Of a stretch of DNA of 46,252 nucleotides, positions 24,351 through 32,684 are shown piece after piece. Position 1 is the first letter of the stretch. Each line of letters starts with the position of its first letter. The notes below the pieces were generated by a model that was not told where the DNA came from, did not search any database, and saw only the letters and a list, made by a program, of their open reading frames with translations. The translations under genes and the position numbers were made by a program. This DNA comes from a virus: the IMG/VR virus record IMGVR_UViG_3300001242_000037, positions 1 through 46,252 of that record, one strand, 5' to 3'.

Positions 24351-25214
24351 ATGAATAAAGTACAAATCAACTACAACCTGAGCAACAAAGGCCAGAAAAC
24401 ATTGTTGCTGGCTGGTGCCAACGGCAAGGCAGAACAATCCATCAATGCCGACATCACCCCGGAACTGCTCAATAGAGCAACTGTCTACAGCGATGGCAGA
24501 GCCATCTGGAATATCCACAGAGCAGTTACCGATGCGAAAATCGTTGGCACTTACAATTTCAATTCGTTCCGCCTCGGTTTGGATGCCGGATTCTATCAGG
24601 GGCATAAACCGCGCATAGACAAAATATCCGACCAGGTGTTTTTTGACGAAGTCCAAACCCCGGACAGCCTACTGGTGTACATGGAGAACCTGGACGCCAT
24701 GGTAGTCGGAAAAATCTCTGAACTGGAAGCGCAGTTGCCCGGAAAAATGTCCCTCTGGGAGAAGGCAGTGGCCGAGCATAAGGAGGAAGCCCAGGCTGCA
24801 CAGCAGCGCGAAGCTGAGGCCAAAGCCCACGAGAAGGCCGAGCGCGAGCGTTTGGAGGCTGAAAAGGTCGCTTGGATCGCCGCTCATGGCAGCGACTACC
24901 TGAAACGTGCAACTGCTCTCGAATATGACTGTCAGCGCCAGTACGTCACGGAACGCGCTGCAATGGAGTTACCTGATTTTGTAGCAGACTTTGATGACAG
25001 GGCTGCATGGAAGTCCAGAGCTTGCCCCAGCGAAGAGGCATTGACTGAAGCAGAACAGTTGATTGCTGCCGGACATGATGCCAGATGCGTGTGGCTCACA
25101 GAACTTCCGTACAAAGAGGATAGGGATGAATACCACGGTGAGGAATTCGAGCCTACTGAGGCCGTCGTGATTCGCGACTACCTCGGTAAATACGACCTGG
25201 TAAAAATTCTGTAG
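24351..25214 (+). CDS. Unknown protein with central charged coiled coil
   Basis: This 287-residue protein starts at ATG after GAAGGGAG. Three parts are visible: an N-terminal region (residues 1-100) with beta strands; an Ala/Glu/Lys-rich coiled coil (about 125-185: AVAEHKEEAQAAQQREAEAKAHEKAE...); and a C-terminal domain with YLGKYDLVKIL at the end and the acidic EEFEPTEAVVIRDYLG segment. The family is not recognised. It lies in the Cas12m transcription unit between structured leaders, so it may be co-regulated with the effector, but I see no CRISPR motif in it. Confidence 0.65.
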   Translation: MNKVQINYNLSNKGQKTLLLAGANGKAEQSINADITPELLNRATVYSDGRAIWNIHRAVTDAKIVGTYNFNSFRLGLDAGFYQGHKPRIDKISDQVFFDEVQTPDSLLVYMENLDAMVVGKISELEAQLPGKMSLWEKAVAEHKEEAQAAQQREAEAKAHEKAERERLEAEKVAWIAAHGSDYLKRATALEYDCQRQYVTERAAMELPDFVADFDDRAAWKSRACPSEEALTEAEQLIAAGHDARCVWLTELPYKEDRDEYHGEEFEPTEAVVIRDYLGKYDLVKIL

Positions 25215-25224
25215 TACATACCTA

Positions 25225-25245
25225 GCCGGGCGGGTTAAGCCCGGC
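25225..25245 (+). terminator. GC-rich leader hairpin before the 25271 gene
   Basis: GCCGGGC and GCCCGGC form a 7-bp stem around GGGTTAA. No good U-tract follows (AATCTTATT), so an attenuator or stability element is as likely as a terminator. Confidence 0.4.
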
Positions 25246-25270
25246 AATCTTATTATCGAGGAGGATTACT

Positions 25271-25696
25271 GTGGCGAAAAAGACTGTTGGTGTATACCTA
25301 TCCGAACAAATTGACAATGAAATCACCCAACGTGGCGACAACCGAAGTCACACCATCAACCGGGATCTAGAGCGGCTGTATACTATGTACCGGCGAGCTA
25401 TCCGTGAGATACCGCTGTCTGTCAAAGAGGCGTGTCTCATTACCGACGCGATGAACGGCACGCTAATGGACGGTAATACTGCTCAACTGCTGTGGGCAAG
25501 CATTGAGGACGCTATCAGCCTCGAAGGCTTGGCCGCTAAATGGGAGGTTGACGGGCCTGCACTGGTCGAAAAACTGCGTGGTTTAAATGCTTTCCAGTGC
25601 ATGGCTCTTTGTGATACAGCGGAACGTTTCTGGTGCTTAAAAGACGTATCCCTTGAAGATGGGGTGCGGCAGTGTTTTTCAATTCGGGAGGGATAA
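25271..25696 (+). CDS. Ribbon-helix-helix-like protein coupled to the Cas12m-like effector
   Basis: GTG 25271 follows GAGGAGG. The 141-residue protein opens with a beta strand (KKTVGVYLS), then EQIDNEITQRGDNRSHTINRDLERLYTMYRRA, which fits a ribbon-helix-helix DNA-binding fold (strand, helix, turn, helix). The C-terminal 90 residues are helical and unassigned. It ends two bases before the effector start, with the effector's ribosome binding site inside its last codons. A regulator of the effector, or a partner of it, is the natural reading; the 11-bp repeats at 23898 are its candidate operator. Confidence 0.6.
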   Translation: MAKKTVGVYLSEQIDNEITQRGDNRSHTINRDLERLYTMYRRAIREIPLSVKEACLITDAMNGTLMDGNTAQLLWASIEDAISLEGLAAKWEVDGPALVEKLRGLNAFQCMALCDTAERFWCLKDVSLEDGVRQCFSIREG

Positions 25697-25698
25697 AC

Positions 25699-27384
25699 AT
25701 GTTCGGCCACGAGTCAAAGCCGTGCAAAGTCTACGAATACGGCTGTTTACCTCCGACCGAGGGGGAAGAAGCGTTCTTGGAAGAAATTCGGAGGCGACAT
25801 AACCTTTGGAATAGACTGGTTGAAATAGAGCACGACCACCGGGCTAAGGTGCGCGAAGTTTTGGTTGTGCCCGACGATCCAATGCCGGCAATGTACGACC
25901 GACTAAAAGAGCTACGCCAACAAATCAAAGAGGAGCGAAAGCAAAAACGCTCTGGTAAGGTGGACGTGTCAGAATTGCAGCAACAGGTTAAGGAGCTTCA
26001 GGCCGCAATAAAAGAGGAGAAAATGGGACATGCTGCGACCAAGAAAGAAATAGCAGCGACCAACAAACCGCTTCTGCAGGAACTAGACGAGGAGCGCAAA
26101 GCACTCGTTAAAGAGGCTGCCAAAGCAAGTGGTTTGTACTGGTGTAACTACGAGGAAGTGGTTATGGGCTACGACACAGCGCGCAAAAAGGCTATGCGCG
26201 ATAAAACAGAGCTAAAGTTTCACCGCTGGGAAGGCGTTGGTAAAGTGACCGTCCGTTTTCAAAAAGGCTTGCCTGTGCCAGCATTATTTACCAGCGACAA
26301 ACGTTTGCAAGTTGACCCAGTTGAGTCGGATGCCTGGGAACACCCCACACGTTCAGTACGCCGTAAGGCATCACGTACAGCAATCAGATTACGCGTAACC
26401 TCAGATGAGGCTAAGAAACCCGTTTGGATAGAACTGCCGATGGTCATGCACAGGCCGTTACCACCGGAATCGGAAATCCGCAGTGCGTCAATCGTTCGGG
26501 AACGTGTAGGCCGTAAATATCGCTATAAAGCAATTATTACTGCCACAACACCGGATGTACTAAAGGCGCACGGACGCGGAGTAATGGCAATTGACCTGGG
26601 CTGGCGTAAAGTCAAGGATGGTTTACGTGTGGCATTTTGGGCCGATGATAACGACAACAGTGGTTCTTTGGTGTTGCCACATGGCGTATTGTACGAATTT
26701 AATAAGCTGGACGATCTTAAGTCTATTCGCGACACCCACCACAACGAGGCCAAAACGGAATTGGTCGAATGGCTGGCGGGTAACGCTATGCCTGAGTGGA
26801 TGGCCGAGGATACCGCGACCTTATCGCAATGGCGCTCACCAGCGCGCATGGTCAGCCTGGTGAGGAAGTGGAGCGACAACCGCTTTGAAGGTGACGCTGA
26901 TATTTTTAATGTCATGTGGGCATGGAGGGGCCGAGAACTCCATCTCTATGACTGGGAAACTAATCTGCGTGACCAGGTCATCAAACGTAGACAGCATATT
27001 TACCGCAACTTTGCGGCTCGTGCTATTGAACGATGCGATACTATCGTGGTCGAAGACATGGACCTCAGAGGGTTAGCACGTAAGGCATCACCAGAAAGCG
27101 GAACATCCGGCTCACTACCGACCGATCGTCAAAGAGTAATGGCGTCCGTCAGCGAGCTACGACTGGCCCTGGAGAACGCATGTAGACAGGCTGGTGTCGA
27201 TTATATCAAGGAAAAATCAGCGTTCAGCACGCTAGAATGCTGTGAATGTGGTTTTACCGAGCGATACGATGCCGCTGTTCAGATCTGGCATACATGTCCC
27301 AAGTGCCATGCATTATGGGATCAGGATGAAAATGCAGCACGTAACCTGCTGAAGCGACATTCTCTCAAAACTACGGGCAATTGA
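25699..27384 (+). CDS. cas12m: Cas12m-like (type V-M / V-U1) miniature CRISPR effector
   Basis: ATG 25699 has GGGAGGG upstream; an ATG 27 bases earlier has no such site. The 561-residue protein is much longer than TnpB (about 400) and near Cas12m (about 600). Segments GLYWCNYEEVVMGYDTA and LKFHRWEGVGKVTVRFQKG, then IELPMVMHRPLP, parallel the N-terminal REC/WED region of Mycobacterium-type Cas12m as I remember it. The RuvC acids are present: D299 (VMAIDLGWR), E452 (IVVEDMDLR) and D543 (WDQDENAARN). A zinc ribbon lies in C514-x-x-C517 and C533-x-x-C536. Characterised Cas12m binds DNA and blocks transcription without cutting. A promoter, repeats and terminator for guides follow directly. TnpB-like is the alternative reading. 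Confidence 0.82.
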   Translation: MFGHESKPCKVYEYGCLPPTEGEEAFLEEIRRRHNLWNRLVEIEHDHRAKVREVLVVPDDPMPAMYDRLKELRQQIKEERKQKRSGKVDVSELQQQVKELQAAIKEEKMGHAATKKEIAATNKPLLQELDEERKALVKEAAKASGLYWCNYEEVVMGYDTARKKAMRDKTELKFHRWEGVGKVTVRFQKGLPVPALFTSDKRLQVDPVESDAWEHPTRSVRRKASRTAIRLRVTSDEAKKPVWIELPMVMHRPLPPESEIRSASIVRERVGRKYRYKAIITATTPDVLKAHGRGVMAIDLGWRKVKDGLRVAFWADDNDNSGSLVLPHGVLYEFNKLDDLKSIRDTHHNEAKTELVEWLAGNAMPEWMAEDTATLSQWRSPARMVSLVRKWSDNRFEGDADIFNVMWAWRGRELHLYDWETNLRDQVIKRRQHIYRNFAARAIERCDTIVVEDMDLRGLARKASPESGTSGSLPTDRQRVMASVSELRLALENACRQAGVDYIKEKSAFSTLECCECGFTERYDAAVQIWHTCPKCHALWDQDENAARNLLKRHSLKTTGN

Positions 27385-27424
27385 TACAGGAAATAGATTT
27401 GCGAATTTTGACGTTTCAACAGAG

Positions 27425-27453
27425 TTGTTGGAGGCGCGATATTGCTGTATAAT
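27425..27453 (+). promoter_or_regulatory. Promoter of the repeat array
   Basis: TTGTTG (27425-27430), 17-base spacer, TATAAT (27448-27453). Transcription would start about 27460, at the edge of the first repeat. Confidence 0.7.
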
Positions 27454-27464
27454 AAAGTCGGTTG

Positions 27465-27871
27465 CAGTACCGAGTTCACCGGGTTGAATAGTGAAACCCA
27501 TAATGATGACAAAGTTACAATACCGAGTCCAGCGGTTTTAATGTTGGAACATCCTATAATGTTCATATGATGGAACTTTGTAGCTATAATAATGCCGAGT
27601 CCAGCGGCTTAAGCTTTAGAACCGGGACTATGGAGATGTTCGACCAAAGCATTGGAACTGTGGGATAGGTCTTATAATGCCGAGTCCAGCGGCCTTAACT
27701 CTGGAACTATACTCATTAACTTGATCTAATGCCGGGTTTGGCGGCTTGAGAATACCAAAACTTGTACATTAAAATCTTCCGTGTATTTTCGCAAATCATT
27801 ATGAGGGCGCATAATTCGCGCCTTTCGCGCTCGATTGCAATGGCTAGTTCACGGCCTTGAATGGTGAAACA
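27465..27871 (+). CRISPR. Degenerate mini CRISPR array of the Cas12m-like effector
   Basis: Five 33-base repeats start at 27465, 27518, 27590, 27675 and 27727; a sixth diverged one lies about 27839-27871. The best three share ATACCGAGTCCAGCGG or AATGCCGAGTCCAGCGG and end in GGAAC/AGAAC. Spacers after them are 20, 39, 52 and 19 bases; the two long ones contain extra GGAAC remnants, suggesting decayed repeats. A stem (GCCG/CGGC) covaries: ACCG/CGGT in repeat 2, GCCG/CGGC in repeats 3-5. The array has its own promoter and terminator. Spacers near 19-20 bases fit Cas12m guides. It is irregular, so some units may be non-functional or act as single guides. Confidence 0.7.
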
Positions 27872-27920
27872 AGCACTTCCAACCGTTGTCCTGAATTGAT
27901 TTTTATACATAACAACAGTC

Positions 27921-27946
27921 TACCGCCTTTATAGGCGGTTTTTATT
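27921..27946 (+). terminator. Terminator of the array transcript
   Basis: ACCGCC-tttata-GGCGGT followed by TTTTTATTATTT. Confidence 0.85.
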
Positions 27947-27982
27947 ATTTAAAAAGATATTTCAGAAATTACTAAAGCAGTA

Positions 27983-28012
27983 TTGAAACATAGTGACGTG
28001 TTGTGATATACT
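27983..28012 (+). promoter_or_regulatory. Promoter P1 with GTGACGTGTTRTGATATACT box
   Basis: TTGAAA (27983-27988), 18-base spacer and TATACT (28007-28012), with TG before the -10 box. The block TAGTGACGTGTTGTGATATACT is nearly identical to P2 at 29666-29695, so both are probably under one regulator. Confidence 0.7.
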
Positions 28013-28066
28013 CTTATTACTCCCGACTAAAGGCATTTTACGCAAAAGGAGGCTCAAAAACATGCC

Positions 28067-29512
28067 ATGACACAGATCAATATTTTACCGTATTTAATTG
28101 AGGCGTTCGGGCACAATCGAAGGATTTACCCGGACATTGATCGCCTGTATGAAACTAGGAAATATGAGTTCTACCAATTGGCCACATCCTCTGAGTGGTA
28201 TAACCACCAGATTGTCGCGGAGGGTGATATTTACCATGAGGAATACGCCAAGAAAGCACTTGGGATTATCCTGTATATCGTCGAAACTCAAGATAGGGAA
28301 ATACAGGATAAATTTTACGATATTATCCGCAAGGGCTGGACGCGAGCCTATATGTACGTTCGAAATCATGATGTTGTTAGTTTTGAGAAGTATTTTTCCA
28401 ATATGAGCCATATTAAAAATGACGATGACGCAAATACCGAGAGTGCGGTATTGTATTTTCTAGCTCAAAATGCCGGAAAGACTATCGAACACAACGAACA
28501 CCTGAAGCTCTGGGAAGACGTTACGATTATGCGACTTGAACACTATAAGCTCGATCACCCGCTGAGGTATAACTATGAAACTATTGAGCCGGACGTTCTG
28601 AAACATATTAAGTCCCTCAAGGATCGTGTTTATGGCAAATACGGTGTATTAAATAGCTATGATGCCTTATTCGATACGCGGATGCACGAGGACATGAGAA
28701 ACAACCGGGATCAGTTGTCGCTACTTTGTGACACTGAGTTTGTGAGTATTTCCAGTCTATTCAACAACGTCAAAATTACCGAACGTGACGTTGAAGAAGT
28801 ATTAGGATTATATTTTATGCACCACAAAAATAAGAACGCTGAGGCGGCGGGCAACTTTTTGGTAGCTGGTTTAATGTTGAAGGGTCTGCTGAAAGCCTAT
28901 AGGCAGGTCAAGGAGCACTTTTTTGCCAATAACCGCGAGACAATGCTGCTTGAAATGCGTCGCCAGGATGATAAAATTGAGCAACTCACCGGGGATAACG
29001 TTGTCTTAAAACGAAAGGCTGAATCTCTGGAAAGCCAGGTTAAGTCTATCCGTGACGAGGTCGAGGAACAGTATACTACCCAGGTACGCGGGTTAGAGGC
29101 GCGGGTAAGGGAATTAGAGATAGAACTGGCCCGTGAAAAACAGAAAGACGGGGAACTTAACGCTCTCCGGGAGTTTATTTTTTCGCTAAATACCGAGGCA
29201 GAGCCGGGCGTAGCTGAAAAAGAGTTTGACTTTACCGGTGTGCGTGGAGTCATCTTTGGTGGGCATGAACGTTGGCGAAAGCGAATGAAAGAACTGCTGC
29301 CGGGGTTTGTTTTTATTTCGTCGGAAAGTTTTGATGTGCGGCTTTTGGACGATGCAGACGTTGTACTGTTTTTCGTCGGGTATATGGGCCATAAGCTGTA
29401 CGACAAGGCCATCGCGGAGGCAAGAAAACACGGACTTAAGGTCGGCTATATCAGTAGTATTAATGACCGGCTAGCCTTAGGTGAAATTGAAAAGATATTG
29501 AGGAGGAAGTAG
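28067..29512 (+). CDS. Unknown protein with coiled coil and C-terminal DUF2325-like domain
   Basis: This 481-residue protein has a helical N-terminal region (1-280), a long coiled coil (about 290-365) and a C-terminal Rossmann-like domain (about 385-475): FTGVRGVIFGGHERWRKRMKELLPG..., LLDDADVVLFFVGYMGHKLYDKAIAEARKHGLKVGYI. That pattern (GGH start, ADVVLFF, H-x-x-x-x-x-A-x-x-x-x-K) matches DUF2325 proteins, of unknown function. Ahead of the start is ATGCCATGA: a two-codon frame sits at the better ribosome spacing and overlaps the real ATG 28067, which may damp translation. It is one base from a ribbon-helix-helix gene and shares its promoter. Confidence 0.7.
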   Translation: MTQINILPYLIEAFGHNRRIYPDIDRLYETRKYEFYQLATSSEWYNHQIVAEGDIYHEEYAKKALGIILYIVETQDREIQDKFYDIIRKGWTRAYMYVRNHDVVSFEKYFSNMSHIKNDDDANTESAVLYFLAQNAGKTIEHNEHLKLWEDVTIMRLEHYKLDHPLRYNYETIEPDVLKHIKSLKDRVYGKYGVLNSYDALFDTRMHEDMRNNRDQLSLLCDTEFVSISSLFNNVKITERDVEEVLGLYFMHHKNKNAEAAGNFLVAGLMLKGLLKAYRQVKEHFFANNRETMLLEMRRQDDKIEQLTGDNVVLKRKAESLESQVKSIRDEVEEQYTTQVRGLEARVRELEIELAREKQKDGELNALREFIFSLNTEAEPGVAEKEFDFTGVRGVIFGGHERWRKRMKELLPGFVFISSESFDVRLLDDADVVLFFVGYMGHKLYDKAIAEARKHGLKVGYISSINDRLALGEIEKILRRK

Positions 29513-29513
29513 T

Positions 29514-29669
29514 ATGAGCGAAAAAACAACCGCTGTCAAAGATAAGTTTATCCAATTTAAAATTGACGGCGAGACAAAGGAGAAGTTTCTGAAGTACTGC
29601 GAGGAGAACAGTATCAATGCCTCTGAGCTTCTCAGAAAATATATTCAGGAAATCGTGAAAAAGTGTTGA
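29514..29669 (+). CDS. 51-residue ribbon-helix-helix regulator
   Basis: The ATG at 29514 follows GGAGGAAG. The protein has a strand (DKFIQFKID), helix one (GETKEKFLKYCEENS) and helix two (INASELLRKYIQEIVKKC), a complete Arc/MetJ-type ribbon-helix-helix. Its stop overlaps the -35 box of promoter P2 (29666), and P1 upstream of its operon carries the same GTGACGyGT box. So it very likely represses both its own operon and the next one. The call rests on length, secondary-structure pattern and operator layout. Confidence 0.75.
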   Translation: MSEKTTAVKDKFIQFKIDGETKEKFLKYCEENSINASELLRKYIQEIVKKC

Positions 29670-29695
29670 CGCGTAGTGACGCGTTATGATATACT
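29666..29695 (+). promoter_or_regulatory. Promoter P2 with tandem GACGCGT operator
   Basis: TTGACG (29666-29671), 18 bases, TATACT (29690-29695) with TG extension. GACGCGT occurs twice at 10-bp period (29668-29674, 29678-29684) between the boxes. It shares TAGTGACGyGTTrTGATATACT with P1 at 27983. Confidence 0.75.
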
Positions 29696-29861
29696 TATCT
29701 CAGTAGAAAAACGGCCACTGAGCCGAAGGGAGATAGAAATATATCTGGAAGCATAGTCGAAACGCCTTCGGGCGTCTGCCGGATTGGCTACCGGCACTGA
29801 TGAGACAGCCGAAAAGAATAACAAAAACCCCACAGCGCGAACCGGCGAAGGAGGAAGGAAA

Positions 29862-30167
29862 ATGATACTCTATCACGCAACACGTCAACCGGCCTACGAA
29901 AACGCCAAGAAAATAGAAAGAGAAGGTTTTCGCGGAAATGACGTTTGGGATCTGAAAGATGTTGTTTTCCTTTCCGACAAACCTCTTACAGGTTTTGGCG
30001 GTTGGATGGATTGTTGGGTTGCCGTAGAAGTTCCCGAAGAAAAATTAGGACTAGGAAACTACGAGGACCAAGAATCAGACAACGACCAGTACGAGTGCAA
30101 TAGTTACGCTTTCAAGGCTGAAACTATTAACCAGTTTGACAGGTGGGTTGTTGATATTATTGACTAG
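29862..30167 (+). CDS. Small protein with possible ADP-ribosyltransferase-like fold
   Basis: ATG 29862 follows AAGGAGGAAGG; the frame upstream has no ribosome site. The 101-residue protein starts ILYHATRQPAYENAKKIEREGFRGND and continues VVFLSDKPL, the L-Y-H-x-T ... A-x-x-I-x-x-x-G-F ... V-F-L-S pattern of small ART-fold proteins (KptA, Tpt1 and toxin-type enzymes). It is shorter than active members and the later catalytic Glu is not clear (a QYECNSY segment is possible). First gene after P2; its leader carries several hairpins (CGCC-ttcg-GGCG, TGCCGG/CCGGCA). Confidence 0.45.
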   Translation: MILYHATRQPAYENAKKIEREGFRGNDVWDLKDVVFLSDKPLTGFGGWMDCWVAVEVPEEKLGLGNYEDQESDNDQYECNSYAFKAETINQFDRWVVDIID

Positions 30168-30324
30168 AAAATTCCTATACTACTTATCTGCATCACTTGT
30201 TTGTGGGTACCTACTAGAATTCGTCATTTTTCAGTACGACGGAAACTACGCAGGATGTTACAATAGTCCTGTTCAACCTCTATCTAATGTGGTTAAACAG
30301 AGACTACGACGAGGAGGAAAAATA

Positions 30325-30621
30325 ATGCAACTAGAGTCTGAATCAGGAAGAATCGTTGCTACGTACGGGAGTACGTACACCAACAAACAGGCGTATCTGG
30401 ATGCGCGGAACTACCTACTGTCTCAAGAGCACCGTAGGGATAAGCTTGAGACAAAACTCGAAGATGAGTATATCATCGACGAGAAAAGACGGTTGCAGAG
30501 AGCAATAGAAAACATCGATACAAGATGTTTTCTAAAAGATAACTTTGATCGCACTATAGAAAAATACACTATCGACAGATGGGGTACGGTACACAAAAAC
30601 CCCGATTGGGATTTAGATTAA
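30325..30621 (+). CDS. Small helical protein, unknown
   Basis: ATG 30325 comes seven bases after GAGGAGG; the longer upstream frame is rejected as it lacks any ribosome site. The 98-residue product is charged and largely helical (KQAYLDARNYLLSQEHRRDKLETKLEDEYIIDEKRRLQRAIENI), with an end rich in Asp and Trp (IDRWGTVHKNPDWDLD). No family is recognised. It lies in the P2 operon between two unknown small genes. Confidence 0.6.
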   Translation: MQLESESGRIVATYGSTYTNKQAYLDARNYLLSQEHRRDKLETKLEDEYIIDEKRRLQRAIENIDTRCFLKDNFDRTIEKYTIDRWGTVHKNPDWDLD

Positions 30622-30685
30622 TATTCTAGGCTTGGGGTTAGCCGAAAAAGCCCCGCCAGGAAAATTAAGGAGGGAGGGCGATAAA

Positions 30686-31030
30686 ATGTTACTAAACTTT
30701 TCCAACAAGGAAATCTACGCCGCCATGGTGGAGCACAGTATCCCGACAGTCACCCGCAAAAGTATTGCTGGGATGTTGAAATCGTTCGGGCATGGTCGTG
30801 AGGAGGCTTGCAACTACCTGGAGAAACAAGGTATTGTGCGTATCAACTGGGATCATCACTGCAAATGCGGTGCCTGTGACCCAGAACCGGCAGTTAGTAT
30901 TAAGCTGCCGGGCGAGAAGGGCCAATACTGGATGTCAGTCGGCAGGGAATATTTCAACGCACTGCCGACAGATGAGCAGGAGAAAATCACTGCTCATATT
31001 AAAAAATTTGGAGGTGAGATAGTTGACTAA
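30686..31030 (+). CDS. Small protein with C-x-C-x-x-C metal-binding centre
   Basis: ATG 30686 follows AAGGAGGGAGG. The 114-residue product has a helical N-terminal part (NKEIYAAMVEHSIPTVTRKSIAGMLKSFGHGREEACNYLEKQG) and a central HHCKCGACDPEP cluster. The cluster has few ligands, so metal binding is only a guess. It overlaps the next Cys-rich gene by eight bases. The preceding intergenic sequence holds a GGGG...CCCC hairpin. No family is recognised. Confidence 0.6.
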   Translation: MLLNFSNKEIYAAMVEHSIPTVTRKSIAGMLKSFGHGREEACNYLEKQGIVRINWDHHCKCGACDPEPAVSIKLPGEKGQYWMSVGREYFNALPTDEQEKITAHIKKFGGEIVD

Positions 31031-31460
31031 AACACAATACAAACTCACTTGCGGATACCTACCGCACGAAGAGCAGTGTGACCGTAGAGGGAACTGCGAA
31101 GGTTGCGAGTTTGCTGAACCAGTTAAAGAAACTCACCCGTGCGGTGGAACGTCGGTCCCGAACTGTGATTGCTGCTCATTGGATGGGCAGAATCATGGAG
31201 GTGAGGACTGTCCGTACACTGAAACTGCCCCACTGATATGCAGATACGGCCTAGAAAATTGTCACTGCGCCGTTGGTCAGTGTCAGCACTACAAGGAAGG
31301 CACGTTCTGCCAAAAACCGTTTTCCGCTTGCGATACCTGCGGACGCGACTGCAAAAGTAAGCAACTCCCCGGCGATCCTGACTGCTGGGTACGTGGTTGC
31401 AACTGCGGGAGCGGCGAACCGGCTCAAATATGCACGGCAGGTTCAGAATGGTGTGGATAG
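31023..31460 (+). CDS. Cysteine-rich protein with many metal-binding-like motifs
   Basis: TTG 31023 lies after GGAGGTGAG and overlaps the previous stop. Of 145 residues more than 25 are Cys, in repeated C-x2-C, C-x-C and C-x4-C groups (CDRRGNCEGC, CDCCSLDG, CRYGLENCHCAVGQC, CDTCGRDC, CNCGSG). No signal peptide is present, so it is a predicted cytosolic multi-zinc or iron-sulfur protein rather than a disulfide-rich secreted one. It matches no family I know. The frame is real: it is long, coupled and has a well-spaced ribosome site. Confidence 0.65.
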   Translation: MTKTQYKLTCGYLPHEEQCDRRGNCEGCEFAEPVKETHPCGGTSVPNCDCCSLDGQNHGGEDCPYTETAPLICRYGLENCHCAVGQCQHYKEGTFCQKPFSACDTCGRDCKSKQLPGDPDCWVRGCNCGSGEPAQICTAGSEWCG

Positions 31461-31473
31461 AGGGAGTGAATAT

Positions 31474-31578
31474 ATGTTTTATGTAGGCGTAACACTTTTA
31501 ACCCTTACGGCGATGTATGCGGCATGCTGGATTGCCGCTTATGTAATAACAGATGCTATCTTTACGAATAAGAAATAG
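31474..31578 (+). CDS. 34-residue single-pass membrane protein
   Basis: ATG 31474 follows GAGGGAG. The product MFYVGVTLLTLTAMYAACW... is one membrane helix with a short basic tail ending in NKK. It lies in the P2 operon and is too short for family assignment. Possible roles are a small membrane regulator or a lysis modulator; neither is shown. Confidence 0.5.
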   Translation: MFYVGVTLLTLTAMYAACWIAAYVITDAIFTNKK

Positions 31579-31594
31579 AGGAGGAGGAATTTAA

Positions 31595-32182
31595 ATGAAT
31601 TTAGTAAGACGTTGTGATTATAAATTAGCCTCTGAGTGTCCAAATGAATGCATCGAAAACGGCGTTCTTTGCAAACATGCAAAAGTTATCTCGTGCGAAG
31701 TTGTTCGCTGCACAGATGAGGAAAAACTTGCTTGTGGCAATTCCGGTAATCCAGATCTTCTTTATTTTTGTAAGGGCAGGGGCTTTGAATCACTGCCGCC
31801 AATTGAGACACCAATTTTCACCTCGGCAAAAATTATTAGCCAGGAAAACATAGCAGGACTATCTCACCACTCCGGCGAGTATGACCTGTATATGGAAAGG
31901 TTTCATGTCGAATTCTCATTACGGAAAGAATCAGCCAGCGGGTGCAATATTGGCGGTGGGGTTAATGACCTCATAGTGTTCGTTCGTGAGGATGACCACG
32001 AACGCCTTGACTGGGGACAGAAACCGCCGCGCACAGTTGTTGCATGTAGTATCCTTTACCATAGTCGCTCGGAGAGTTACCAATTTGATTTATTCAGAAA
32101 CGGAGAGTACGTCCAAAACGAACTCTTCACGGAAAACGAGGTAGAGAAAATATCTGAGATTATTGAAAGTATTCGCGATTAG
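31595..32182 (+). CDS. Unknown protein with N-terminal Cys cluster
   Basis: This 195-residue protein starts at ATG after GAGGAGGAGG. Its N-terminal 60 residues contain C8, C15, C19, C27, C34 and more (CDYKLASECPNECIENGVLC), plausibly a zinc site. The rest is beta-rich (YDLYMERFHVEFSLRKES, NDLIVFVREDD, VVACSILYHSRSESYQFDLF). No family is recognised. It is the second Cys-rich gene in this operon, which suggests a common metal-dependent theme, but nothing more can be said. Confidence 0.6.
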   Translation: MNLVRRCDYKLASECPNECIENGVLCKHAKVISCEVVRCTDEEKLACGNSGNPDLLYFCKGRGFESLPPIETPIFTSAKIISQENIAGLSHHSGEYDLYMERFHVEFSLRKESASGCNIGGGVNDLIVFVREDDHERLDWGQKPPRTVVACSILYHSRSESYQFDLFRNGEYVQNELFTENEVEKISEIIESIRD

Positions 32183-32240
32183 TCTTTCGTTATCTCCTGC
32201 GAGTCAGGGGATGCCGAAGGATTATAAAGGAGGAGTTGAA

Positions 32241-32618
32241 ATGTTTTTAAAAACCAATCTCATTGAGGCAGTTACAGTATTAGTAAAATCGCAAGAAGAA
32301 CTACATGCTTTCACCTTGCAGGGAGATAAGGTGAGAGAGGTAGGTAGTTGCGAGCAAGGAACTGTGTATACAATGGAACGTGCTTTTGAGCAAGACACGG
32401 AAGTTTATATCGTACCCTCCGAGTATCGTAGGTATTTTACACCGTACTCCAGAAACACAAGTTATAGTCGCAAGGAATCGTTCATCAGAGATCTACAAAG
32501 CGATCTCGAATCTCTTGAGGAATTGCTGCAGTCTATCACTGAATTACCTGACTGGGCGGTAGAGATTCTTATCGCCAATAAAAATTATATATCTGAAAGT
32601 TTGAGTAAGTTGTCATAA
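32241..32618 (+). CDS. Small unknown protein
   Basis: ATG 32241 comes after AAGGAGG; the upstream part of the frame overlaps the previous gene and has no ribosome site. The 125-residue protein has an N-terminal beta-like half (LIEAVTVLVKSQEELHAFTLQGDKVREVG) and a C-terminal helical half (IRDLQSDLESLEELLQSITELPDWAVEILIANKNYI). No family is recognised. It is a P2 operon member. Confidence 0.6.
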   Translation: MFLKTNLIEAVTVLVKSQEELHAFTLQGDKVREVGSCEQGTVYTMERAFEQDTEVYIVPSEYRRYFTPYSRNTSYSRKESFIRDLQSDLESLEELLQSITELPDWAVEILIANKNYISESLSKLS

Positions 32619-32684
32619 TTGTAATTTTCGGGATTAAAATAATAGCCGGCCGGGGCTAAAAATACCGGCCATGAAGGAGGAAAA